A stretch of DNA of 64,000 nt from Pseudomonas mendocina. Lineage in GTDB: Bacteria; Pseudomonadota; Gammaproteobacteria; Pseudomonadales; Pseudomonadaceae. Where the stretch lies: the NCBI RefSeq assembly GCF_003008615.1, contig NZ_CP027657.1:5394001-5458000 (forward strand). The letters are read 5' to 3'. A program made the position numbers and the translations under genes. The notes under the pieces were generated by a model. That model saw only the letters and a program-made list of their open reading frames with translations, searched no databases and was not told the origin of the DNA. Numbering within the stretch: position 1 is the stretch's first letter; every line of letters begins with the position of its first letter. This document shows positions 16,769 through 24,457 of this stretch, one piece after another.

Positions 16769-18181
16769 TCAATGCCCGGCATGCCCGCCGGGCTTGCGCA
16801 CCTGCACGTCCACCGGCGTCTGGATCGGTTGCCTGAGCGGCATCGTCTGCCCTCCGTTCAGTTCGGAACGAGTCGGTGCCAGCAGCTCACCGCGCCATTC
16901 GTAGGCCTGGGTGCCCTGCGGATGCCTGAACCAGCCCGGATCGCCGTAGTCGCCCGCTGCCTGCTCCTTGCGCACCTTGAGCAACGTGAACATGCCGCCC
17001 ATCTCCACCGAGCCGAACGGGCCGTCACCGGTCATCATGGGTATGGTGTTGTCCGGCAGGGGCATCTGCATCTCGGCCATATCGGCCATGCCGCGCTCGC
17101 CCATCACCATGTAGTCAGGCACCAGTCTGGCGATCTTGCGGGTCATGTCGCGGTGATCGACGCCAACCAGGGTCGGCACGTCGTGCCCCATGGCATTCAT
17201 AGTGTGGTGGCTCTTGTGGCAGTGCAGCGCCCAGTCGCCCTCCTCGTCGGCGATGAATTCCAGCTGGCGCATCTGCCCCACTGCGACATCGGCGGTCACC
17301 TCGGGCCAGCGCGAACCGCTCGGGGTCGGGCCGCCATCAGTGCCGGTGACCTCGAACTCGTGACCATGCAGATGGATCGGGTGGTTGGTCATGGTCAGGT
17401 TGCCGACGCGGATGCGCACCCGCTCGCCTTGGCGCGCCACCAGCGGATCGATGCCCGGGAAAACCCGACTGTTGAAGGTCCACAGGTTGAAGTCGAGCAT
17501 CTCCATGATCTTCGGCGTGTAGGCGCCAGGCTCGATGTCGTAAGCGTTGAGCAGGAAGCAATAGTCGCGATCCACCTCGTTGATCAACGGATGATGCTGC
17601 TTCGGATGGGTGACCCAGAACCCCATCATGCCCATGGCCATCTGCACCATCTCGTCGGCATGCGGGTGGTACATGAAGGTGCCGGGACGGCGGGCGACGA
17701 ACTCGTAGACGAAGGTCTTGCCGGATGGAATCGCCGGCTGAGTCAGGCCCGCCACACCATCCATGCCGTTGGGCAGGCGCTGGCCGTGCCAGTGGATGCT
17801 GGTGTGCTCGGGCAATTTGTTGGTGACGAAGATACGCACCCGGTCGCCCTCCACCACTTCGATGGTCGGCCCCGGCGACTGGCCGTTGTAGCCCCAGAGA
17901 TGGGCCTTGTAGCCAGGTGCCAGTTCTCGCACCACCGGTTCGGCGACCAGGTGGAACTCCTTGACGCCGTTGTTCATGCGCCAGGGCAACGTCCAGCCGT
18001 TGAGGGTCACCACCGGGTTGTAGGGTCGCCCGCTGCTTGGCTGCAATGGCGGCTGGGTATCGGCGCTGCCCTGCAGCACCGGCTCGGGCAGGGCCGCCAT
18101 CGACGCCCGGCTGACCGCCGAAGTGGCGACGGCAGCACCGATGGCGCTGGCCCCGAGAAAGAAATCGCGTCGTGAAACCAT
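16769..18181 (-). CDS. Tat-exported multicopper oxidase, two-domain (laccase-like) spacing
   Basis: 470 residues. Tat signal (SRRDFFLGASAIG, residues 3-15). All four copper motifs are present: HWHG near 130, YHPHAD near 172, HPIHLHGHEFE near 265 and HCHKSHHTMNAM near 319 (type-1 Cys, His and Met). Only about 95 residues separate motifs 2 and 3, against about 300 in three-domain CueO/CopA, so this is the two-domain (small-laccase) type with the type-1 site in domain 2. About 140 residues follow motif 4, partly Met-rich (MADMAEMQMPLPDN), perhaps extra copper sites. It should oxidise Cu(I) in the periplasm. Operon position is between the TolC-family and cupredoxin genes. Confidence 0.9.
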   Translation of the reverse strand: MVSRRDFFLGASAIGAAVATSAVSRASMAALPEPVLQGSADTQPPLQPSSGRPYNPVVTLNGWTLPWRMNNGVKEFHLVAEPVVRELAPGYKAHLWGYNGQSPGPTIEVVEGDRVRIFVTNKLPEHTSIHWHGQRLPNGMDGVAGLTQPAIPSGKTFVYEFVARRPGTFMYHPHADEMVQMAMGMMGFWVTHPKQHHPLINEVDRDYCFLLNAYDIEPGAYTPKIMEMLDFNLWTFNSRVFPGIDPLVARQGERVRIRVGNLTMTNHPIHLHGHEFEVTGTDGGPTPSGSRWPEVTADVAVGQMRQLEFIADEEGDWALHCHKSHHTMNAMGHDVPTLVGVDHRDMTRKIARLVPDYMVMGERGMADMAEMQMPLPDNTIPMMTGDGPFGSVEMGGMFTLLKVRKEQAAGDYGDPGWFRHPQGTQAYEWRGELLAPTRSELNGGQTMPLRQPIQTPVDVQVRKPGGHAGH

Positions 18182-18196
18182 GGGAAAGATCCTTGT

Positions 18197-19594
18197 TCAG
18201 TGACCCGCGGCGGCAGGCTCGGCAGCAAGGGCCGAAGTCGCGACAAGCGAGAGATTGGGGGCGCCCACCAGGGCCATGTCGAGATCGGCACGGGCCAGCC
18301 AGAAATCGCGTTGCGCCTGCAGGTAACCGTCCACGGCCTGTACCTGGCGGCGAGCGTCGGCCAGCAGGTCGAAGGTGCTGATGAACATGCCGTTGTAGCG
18401 CAGCAGGTTCTCCTCGGCGATGCGCTGGCGCAGCGGCAAGACCTCGGCACGGTAGTGGCGCGCCAGCTCGAAGGCATTGCGATAGCCCTGATAGGCCTCG
18501 CGCACCTGCGAGCGGGCGTCGATCGCCGTCTGCGCGGCGCGATTCAACGCCTGACGATACTGCGCCTCGGCGCGCGCCACCCGCGCCCCGCTCCAGTCGA
18601 ACAGCGGCAACTCGACGCTGATCTCGTAGCCGCGCTGGGTCGGTTCCTCGTTGGAGCGGTTGTTGACCACCCCCAGCTCCAGCACGTTGATGAACCGCGT
18701 GGTGCGGGTAAGCCCGAGGTTCTGTGCCAGACGCTCGGTATCCAGACGCACGGACTGGATATCCTGGCGCTGACTCATGGCCAGGCGCTCCACGTTGGGC
18801 AGCTCATCTGCCGTTTCCGGCATGTCCGGCAAGCGTTCGGGCAGTCGATAGTCGACCTGTTCGCCCCACAGGCCAAGCAACCGGGTCAGGCGTTCACGAC
18901 TGCGCACCCTAGCCTGCTCGGCACGCAACAGGCCGATCCCGGCCTCGGCATAGAAGCCTTGCTGCTCGGCCTGCTGCAACTTGCTGAAGTTGCCCACCGC
19001 AGCCAGACGCCGAGCCAGTTCGGCAGCGGCTTCGGCGGCGTCCAGCACCTGACGGGCGTAGACCAGACTTTCCTCGGCTGCGACGGCTGCGTACCAGGCC
19101 TTGCGCGTTTCGCTGGCCAGTTCGAACACGGCCAGGCTGGTCTGCCGTTGCAACTGCTCGAAACGGCGCCCCTCCAGGCGTGCCGTCATCGGCAACGCAA
19201 CGAGGCGCGCCAGGTTCAGGTGCAGGCCGCGCTCGTATTCCACCTCGCGGCCCTTCTCCAGCCGACCATAGGAGAAGCCCGGATTGGGCAGACGTCCGGC
19301 CTGCACCCACTCGGCCTCGCCGATACCCAGTTGCTCAAAGGACGCCTGCAGACCGCGATTGTTGAGCAGCGCCAGTTGCACTGCGGCTTCGAGGTCAAGG
19401 GGGGCGGCCAGCAACTCGCTTACCCGTTCGGCTATCTGGTCGTGGGCAGAGTCGTCCCTGGCCCAGATCAGTTGCTTCTCCAGGCGCTGCTCGGCCACTT
19501 GCTGCACCGGGGTGAAACCACCGTCGGGGCTGAGGCTCGCACAACCAGACAGGAAAGCTGCGAACAGCAACACAGCAACTCTAATGATGCTCAT
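18197..19594 (-). CDS. TolC-family outer-membrane efflux lipoprotein
   Basis: 465 residues from ATG 19594, chosen because GGAGGG lies 8 bases upstream and it yields a lipoprotein signal with lipobox LSGCAS. Two repeats of the outer-membrane-factor helical/barrel fold: first around residues 45-250 (NNRGLQASFEQLGIGEAEW), second around 265-455 (RQDIQSVRLDTERLAQNLGL). This is the CusC/OprM-type exit duct. Its start overlaps the end of the small HEHH-tailed gene by 14 bp. No RND pump or membrane-fusion gene is nearby, so it must borrow partners encoded elsewhere. Confidence 0.88.
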   Translation of the reverse strand: MSIIRVAVLLFAAFLSGCASLSPDGGFTPVQQVAEQRLEKQLIWARDDSAHDQIAERVSELLAAPLDLEAAVQLALLNNRGLQASFEQLGIGEAEWVQAGRLPNPGFSYGRLEKGREVEYERGLHLNLARLVALPMTARLEGRRFEQLQRQTSLAVFELASETRKAWYAAVAAEESLVYARQVLDAAEAAAELARRLAAVGNFSKLQQAEQQGFYAEAGIGLLRAEQARVRSRERLTRLLGLWGEQVDYRLPERLPDMPETADELPNVERLAMSQRQDIQSVRLDTERLAQNLGLTRTTRFINVLELGVVNNRSNEEPTQRGYEISVELPLFDWSGARVARAEAQYRQALNRAAQTAIDARSQVREAYQGYRNAFELARHYRAEVLPLRQRIAEENLLRYNGMFISTFDLLADARRQVQAVDGYLQAQRDFWLARADLDMALVGAPNLSLVATSALAAEPAAAGH

Positions 19595-19877
19595 GAGCGT
19601 CGCCCTCCATCGTCTCGGCAGCGGCATCCGGCTTTTCCCAGCCTTCCTGGGCGTAGGCGCGCCAGCCACCGATACGGCCGACCTGATCGTTGGCCGCACG
19701 CCAGTCCTGCACGGGTTCGTCAGGCAGTGGGCGGTAGTGTTGCAATGGGGAGCGATAATCCTGCGCCGGCACAGCGGCCTCGGCATCCAGAGGCTCGAGC
19801 TGGGCTGCCAGCAGGACACCAGGCAGCGCCAGGGCAATGACGCCCAGCAGCCACCCGGCAAGGGGTTGCGAATTCAT
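19581..19877 (-). CDS. Small secreted or membrane protein of the copper operon (unknown)
   Basis: 98 residues from ATG 19877 (a start 15 bp earlier is possible). A single hydrophobic stretch (WLLGVIALALPGVLLAA) acts as signal peptide or anchor. The mature part is acidic with conserved-looking DWRAANDQVGRIGGWRAYA and ends in GDAHEHH, a plausible metal site. No family recognised. It overlaps the TolC-family gene by 14 bp and lies inside the copper operon, so a role in metal handling or channel assembly is inferred from position only. Confidence 0.7.
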   Translation of the reverse strand: MNSQPLAGWLLGVIALALPGVLLAAQLEPLDAEAAVPAQDYRSPLQHYRPLPDEPVQDWRAANDQVGRIGGWRAYAQEGWEKPDAAAETMEGDAHEHH

Positions 19878-19949
19878 ATTGGTGTCTCGCATGGGCGGCC
19901 AATGGCCGCATGAGCTATAAGCGCCGCAAGGCGACGCGATCGACAGGGC

Positions 19950-20342
19950 TCAGGCGAGAGACAAACGCGGGGGGCGTTCGGGGGTGTCGGAAACACCCAG
20001 GACGAGTCGCTCCGGCCAGACCGGCGCAGGCTCGATGGCGGACTGCGAAAGATCGCTGTTGAACAGTTGCCCTGGTGCGGCGGTACCGACGCAGAAGGCA
20101 CAGAGGGTGCAGAGGCTGGAGTCGGCCGGGGCATCGCTGCTGGCCACCGTGGCGTCCTGCTGGTGACCACCGTGGCCGCTGTCGGCAGCCATGCCCGCAT
20201 GAGCGCCATGCTCGACCATGACCATCTGTATGTCACTGCGATGCACCTGTTCGCACAACTGCATGGCGAGCGCTGCCATGGACTGTGCCGGCAGGGCCAG
20301 CATCAGCATCCAGATCAGGGCACAACGCAGCGTCTTGCGCAT
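19950..20342 (-). CDS. DUF2946-like Cys/His-rich exported protein
   Basis: 130 residues. Signal peptide (LIWMLMLALPAQSMAA), then a His-rich loop (EHGAHAGMAADSGHGGHQQ) and a CTLCAFC cluster (SSLCTLCAFC) about residue 80. Short exported proteins with a CxxCxxC motif and His-rich loops are common at the head of Pseudomonas copper operons and are placed in DUF2946 or related groups. First gene of the operon, 72 bp before the small HEHH-tailed gene. I infer periplasmic copper binding. Confidence 0.75.
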   Translation of the reverse strand: MRKTLRCALIWMLMLALPAQSMAALAMQLCEQVHRSDIQMVMVEHGAHAGMAADSGHGGHQQDATVASSDAPADSSLCTLCAFCVGTAAPGQLFNSDLSQSAIEPAPVWPERLVLGVSDTPERPPRLSLA

Positions 20343-20409
20343 GGGGTTCGGTGCATCAGAGTGAAAATGGTCTGCCGGATTATGCGTACTCGCAGCACTT
20401 TGTCCAGTG

Positions 20410-21837
20410 TCAAAGCGTCAGGTGACCGCTATACAGACCATACCCAGCCAGCAGTGCTGTCAGCAGAACCGCGGCGAAGATCAGCCATTCGTAATGCCTG
20501 AAAAGCGCTTGTCCCAGTTCCTTCTTGGCCTTGTGGAACAGCAGCACGCCAGGTGCGTAGAGCAGTGCCGAAAGCAGCAGGTACTTCACCCCACCGGCAT
20601 AAAGCAGCCAGATGGCATAGAGGGTCGCCAGCAGACCGATCAGCAGATCCTTGCGCCGCACGCCGACCTGTCCCTCGTAAGTCTCGCCGCGCAGCACCAG
20701 CAGCAAGGCGTAGACCGACGACCATAGGTACGGCACCAGGATCATCGATGACGCCAGGTAGATCAGCGACAGATAGGTGCCTTCTGCGAACAGGATGATC
20801 AGCAGGAACAACTGGATCATCGTATTGGTCAGCCACAACGCATTGGCCGGTACCTGGTTGGCGTTCTCCCTGCTCAGAAAGGCCGGCATGGTGCCGTCCT
20901 TGGCCGAAACGAAGAGGATCTCCGCGCACAGCAGCGCCCAGGACAGCAGCGCACCGAGCAGTGAAACCGCCAGTCCGATGCTGATGAAAACGGCTCCCCA
21001 GCGGCCCACCACATGCTCCAGCACACCCGCCATGGACGGATTTTGCAGCGACGCCAGCTCCGGCTGGCTCATCACCCCGAGCGACAGCAGGTTGACCAGC
21101 ATCAAGAGCGCCAATACGCCGAGAAAACCGATCACCGTAGCCTTGCCCACGTCGCTGCGGCGTTGGGCTCGCGAGGAGTAGACGCTGGCGCCCTCGATGC
21201 CGATGAACACGAACACGGTGACCAGCATCATGTTGCGCACCTGTTCCAGCACGCTGCCGAACTGCGGGTTGCTGCGCCCCCAGATGTCGCGAGTGAATAT
21301 CTCGCGGTCGAAGGCCAGGCCGACGATGACGATGAACAGCAGGATCGGCACCAGCTTGGCCACGGTGGTGATCAGGTTGATCAGCGCCGCTTCCTTGATC
21401 CCGCGCAGCACCAGGGCATGCACGCACCACAGCAATACGGAGGCGCAGCCAATCGCCAGCGGTGTATTGCCCTCGCCGAAGGCTGGAAAGAAGTACCCAA
21501 GGGTCGAGAACAGCAGGACGAAGTAACCGACATTGCCCAGCCAGGCGCTGATCCAATAGCCCCAGGCTGACGAGAAGCCCATATAGTCACCAAGCCCGGT
21601 CTTGGCATAGATGTACACGCCCCCATCCAGCTCCGGCTTGCGATTGGCCAGGTTCTGGAACACGAAAGCCAGCGCCAGCATGCCCACCGCGGTGATGCAC
21701 CAGCCGATCAGCACCGCACCGACATCGGCGCGCGCGGCGATGTTCTGCGGCAGCGAGAAGATGCCACCGCCCACCATCGAGCCCACCACCAGCGCGGTCA
21801 GCGATCCCAGGCCCAGCTTGCGACTTTCCCCTGTCAT
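20410..21837 (-). CDS. APC-superfamily amino acid permease (ArcD/basic amino acid antiporter-like)
   Basis: 475 residues from ATG 21837 (GAGG six bases upstream). About 12 membrane helices; the first carries the APC signature GSMVGGGIFSLPQ with the Gly-rich unwound ligand-binding segment, and helix 6 has FIGIEGASVYSSRA, as in arginine/ornithine and other basic amino acid antiporters. The C-terminal helices end in a short hydrophilic tail. It is not next to arginine deiminase or decarboxylase genes, so the substrate is uncertain. Confidence 0.87.
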   Translation of the reverse strand: MTGESRKLGLGSLTALVVGSMVGGGIFSLPQNIAARADVGAVLIGWCITAVGMLALAFVFQNLANRKPELDGGVYIYAKTGLGDYMGFSSAWGYWISAWLGNVGYFVLLFSTLGYFFPAFGEGNTPLAIGCASVLLWCVHALVLRGIKEAALINLITTVAKLVPILLFIVIVGLAFDREIFTRDIWGRSNPQFGSVLEQVRNMMLVTVFVFIGIEGASVYSSRAQRRSDVGKATVIGFLGVLALLMLVNLLSLGVMSQPELASLQNPSMAGVLEHVVGRWGAVFISIGLAVSLLGALLSWALLCAEILFVSAKDGTMPAFLSRENANQVPANALWLTNTMIQLFLLIILFAEGTYLSLIYLASSMILVPYLWSSVYALLLVLRGETYEGQVGVRRKDLLIGLLATLYAIWLLYAGGVKYLLLSALLYAPGVLLFHKAKKELGQALFRHYEWLIFAAVLLTALLAGYGLYSGHLTL

Positions 21838-21994
21838 GACCACCTCGTGGTTGAGCTTTCGACCTCACTCTAGCAGCCCGACAGCAGCCTGATGCCAAAA
21901 CGGCAGATAGATCCAAGCGCGTGACCGCGCCTGGGCCGAAGATGCTCGACGCAGTTGCGCTAACGTTTCTTCAGCCATCACGAGGTCATTCGCC

Positions 21995-22972
21995 ATGCAG
22001 CCCTCCCCCAACCTGGGCGCCGGCAGTCCCGGCGTCGAACGCAACACCCAAGCCTTTCTCGAAGCGCTCGCCGCCGGTGGCGGCACACCACTGGAACAAC
22101 TACCGCCAGCGCAGGCCCGAGACGTGCTCACAGGCGCGCAGGCCTCGGTCGAGATCGATCTCTCTGCCGTGCAAGCGCGCGAACACGACATTGAGGTCGC
22201 CGGCCAGAGCCTCAAGCTGGTCGTGGTGCGTCCTGTGGGCAGTCAGGGCGAACTGCCGGGGTTCATGTTCTTCCATGGCGGCGGCTGGGTACTGGGCGAC
22301 TACCCCACCCACGCGCGGCTGATCCATGACCTGGTACGGCACTCCGGTGCCGCAGCGGTTTACGTCGATTACACGCCATCCCCCGAGGCCAAGTACCCGA
22401 CCGCGATCAACCAGGCGTATGCAGCCACCCAGTGGGTAGCCGCCAATGGCAGTCAGATCGGCATCGACGGGTCTCGCCTGGCCGTGGCCGGCAACAGCGT
22501 CGGAGGCAACATGGCCGCCGTGGTGGCCCTGAAAGCCAAGGAGGCCGGCACGCCCAAGCTGCGTTTCCAACTGCTGCTGTGGCCGGTGACCGACGCCAGT
22601 TTCAACAACGCGTCGTACAACCAGTTCGCCGAGGGCCACTTCCTGACTCGCGCGATGATGGAGTGGTTCTGGGACAACTACACCACCGACCCCAAGCAGC
22701 GTAACGAGATCCATGCATCGCCACTTCGCGCCAGCCTGGAGCAGCTACGAGGCCTGCCACCAGCCCTGGTACAGACGGCCGAGATGGACGTGCTGCGCGA
22801 CGAAGGCGAAGCCTACGCCCGTCGCCTGGGGACTGCTGGCGTGGCGGTCAGTGCCGTGCGCTACAACGGCATGATCCATGACTACGGCCTGCTCAACGTG
22901 ATCGCCGAAGTACCTGCCGTGCGCACGGCCATGCAGCAGGCCGGCGCGGCCCTGCGCGAACACCTGGCCTGA
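21995..22972 (+). CDS. HSL-family alpha/beta hydrolase (esterase)
   Basis: 325 residues. Oxyanion motif FHGGGWVLGDY near residue 91, nucleophile elbow AGNSVGGNMA (Ser near 168), catalytic Asp probably in AEMDVLRDEGEAY near 265 and His in NGMIHDYGLLN near 295. This is the hormone-sensitive-lipase/bacterial esterase group that hydrolyses short acyl esters. A ribosome site is not obvious. First gene of a plus-strand run of hydrolases that ends in a two-component system; shared function is inferred from layout. Confidence 0.9.
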   Translation: MQPSPNLGAGSPGVERNTQAFLEALAAGGGTPLEQLPPAQARDVLTGAQASVEIDLSAVQAREHDIEVAGQSLKLVVVRPVGSQGELPGFMFFHGGGWVLGDYPTHARLIHDLVRHSGAAAVYVDYTPSPEAKYPTAINQAYAATQWVAANGSQIGIDGSRLAVAGNSVGGNMAAVVALKAKEAGTPKLRFQLLLWPVTDASFNNASYNQFAEGHFLTRAMMEWFWDNYTTDPKQRNEIHASPLRASLEQLRGLPPALVQTAEMDVLRDEGEAYARRLGTAGVAVSAVRYNGMIHDYGLLNVIAEVPAVRTAMQQAGAALREHLA

Positions 22973-23110
22973 ACACCACAGCCCGATACCAGAACCGTAG
23001 TCCCATCCAATCCAGGCGCTGGCCGCTTTGCAATAGTTCCGGCGTCTACCCGACGGCAACGACCGACGGGATGCGTGCATCGACCACCGCCTCACCGACA
23101 GGTAACCGCT

Positions 23111-23797
23111 ATGAGCAATCCAAAAACCGAAGTCCTCACCCCTCAGAACAGCCAGCTGATCTTCATCGACCAGCAGCCACAGATGGCCTTCGGCGTGCAG
23201 AGCATCGACCGGCAAACCCTGAAGAACAACACCGTGGGCCTGGCCAAGGCGGCCAAGATCTTCAACGTGCCGACCATCATCACCACGGTCGAGACCGAGA
23301 GTTTCTCCGGCTACACCTACCCCGAGCTGCTTGCCGTATTCCCCGACGCACCACTGCTCGAGCGCACTTCGATGAACTCCTGGGACGACCAGAAAGTCCG
23401 CGATGCGCTGAAGAAAAATGGCCGCAACAAGATCATCGTTTCCGGCCTGTGGACCGAGGTGTGCAACACCACCTTCGCCCTGTCGGCCATGCACGATGCC
23501 GGCTACGAGATCTACATGGTCGCCGACGCCTCCGGTGGCACCTCGCAAGCCGCTCATGACTATTCCATGCAGCGCATGATCCAGGCCGGCGTGGTGCCGG
23601 TGACCTGGCAACAGGTACTGCTGGAATGGCAGCGCGACTGGAAGAACCGTGATACCTACGACGCCGTCATGGCGCTGGTCAAGGAGCACTCCGGTGCCTA
23701 TGGCATGGGCGTGGATTACGCCTACACCATGGTGCACAAGGCGCCGGAGCGCGTGCAGCATGGCCCGACCCTGGCACCGATCGCGGCGCCCATCTGA
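23111..23797 (+). CDS. YcaC-like isochorismatase-superfamily cysteine hydrolase
   Basis: 228 residues from ATG 23111 (AGGTAA upstream). N-terminal Asp of the triad in IFIDQQPQM (about residue 20), MNSWDD corresponding to the NAWD segment of E. coli YcaC, and catalytic Cys in GLWTEVCNTT near 118, followed by the VADASGGTS cis-peptide region. The superfamily attacks amide or ester-like C-N/C-O bonds; the substrate of YcaC itself is not known. The C-terminal 40 residues (AYGMGVDYAYTMVHKAPERV) extend past the core fold. Confidence 0.88.
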   Translation: MSNPKTEVLTPQNSQLIFIDQQPQMAFGVQSIDRQTLKNNTVGLAKAAKIFNVPTIITTVETESFSGYTYPELLAVFPDAPLLERTSMNSWDDQKVRDALKKNGRNKIIVSGLWTEVCNTTFALSAMHDAGYEIYMVADASGGTSQAAHDYSMQRMIQAGVVPVTWQQVLLEWQRDWKNRDTYDAVMALVKEHSGAYGMGVDYAYTMVHKAPERVQHGPTLAPIAAPI

Positions 23798-23878
23798 GCC
23801 GATGAAGGCTTAACGAGCGGCGCGCAGCGATGCGCGCCGCTGGATCGACAAGCACAAGGTTTGAGCAGAGTCGCCAGC

Positions 23879-24457
23879 ATGAGCGAGACGCAGTCGGAAA
23901 CCGTCACCCTGGTGGTACGCCATCAGGTTCGCCCAAACCACGTGCCGCGTTACGAATCCTGGCTGCGGCGCATCATCGCCACTGCCAGCCAATGCCCCGG
24001 TCACCTGGGCGTCGACGTGGTGCGCAGCCATCAGGCCTGCATGACGCAATTCACCTGCGTGCTGCGTTTCGCCAGCCTGGAACAACTGCAGAACTGGATC
24101 GACTCCGAGCAGCGGCGCCAGCTGATCGCCGAAGTAGAACCGCTGCTACGCACAGGTGATCAGCTGGAAATCGCCGAGAACAAGGAGTTCTGGTTCGTGC
24201 CGGAAACCGCGCAAGCCCCGCCGCCACGCTGGAAACAGAGCTGCGTGACCTTTCTCGTGATCCTGCCATTGAGCCTGCTCGTACCGCTGCTCTGGCAACC
24301 CCTGTTTCAACGCATACCCTGGCTCGGCGGTTATCTGCCGAGCAATGTCGTGATCACCCTGAGCATCGTTCTGCTCGTGGTGTACCTATTCATGCCCATC
24401 GCCACGCGACTGTTCGCCGCCTGGCTGAGCCCAACCGTAGACGAGGATCGACCATGA
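23879..24457 (+). CDS. ABM-domain protein with two C-terminal membrane helices
   Basis: 192 residues from ATG 23879 (a TTG 18 bp earlier is less likely). An antibiotic-biosynthesis-monooxygenase-type ferredoxin-like domain occupies about 8-100 (VTLVVRHQVRPNHVPRYESW, then CPGHLGVDVVRS and FASLEQLQNWIDSEQRR). Two hydrophobic helices (FLVILPLSLLVPLLW and VVITLSIVLLVVYLFM) follow at about 120-140 and 155-178. So the ABM domain is tethered on the cytoplasmic side. Its stop overlaps the amidohydrolase start (ATGA). Function unknown; ABM domains bind small aromatic or quinone-like molecules. Confidence 0.8.
   Translation: MSETQSETVTLVVRHQVRPNHVPRYESWLRRIIATASQCPGHLGVDVVRSHQACMTQFTCVLRFASLEQLQNWIDSEQRRQLIAEVEPLLRTGDQLEIAENKEFWFVPETAQAPPPRWKQSCVTFLVILPLSLLVPLLWQPLFQRIPWLGGYLPSNVVITLSIVLLVVYLFMPIATRLFAAWLSPTVDEDRP

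Noticed and set aside
18200..19840. 546-codon plus-strand open frame, and similar 16760-18175
   Set aside because: Opposite to the TolC-family and multicopper-oxidase genes, which have clear motifs; the translations show none.
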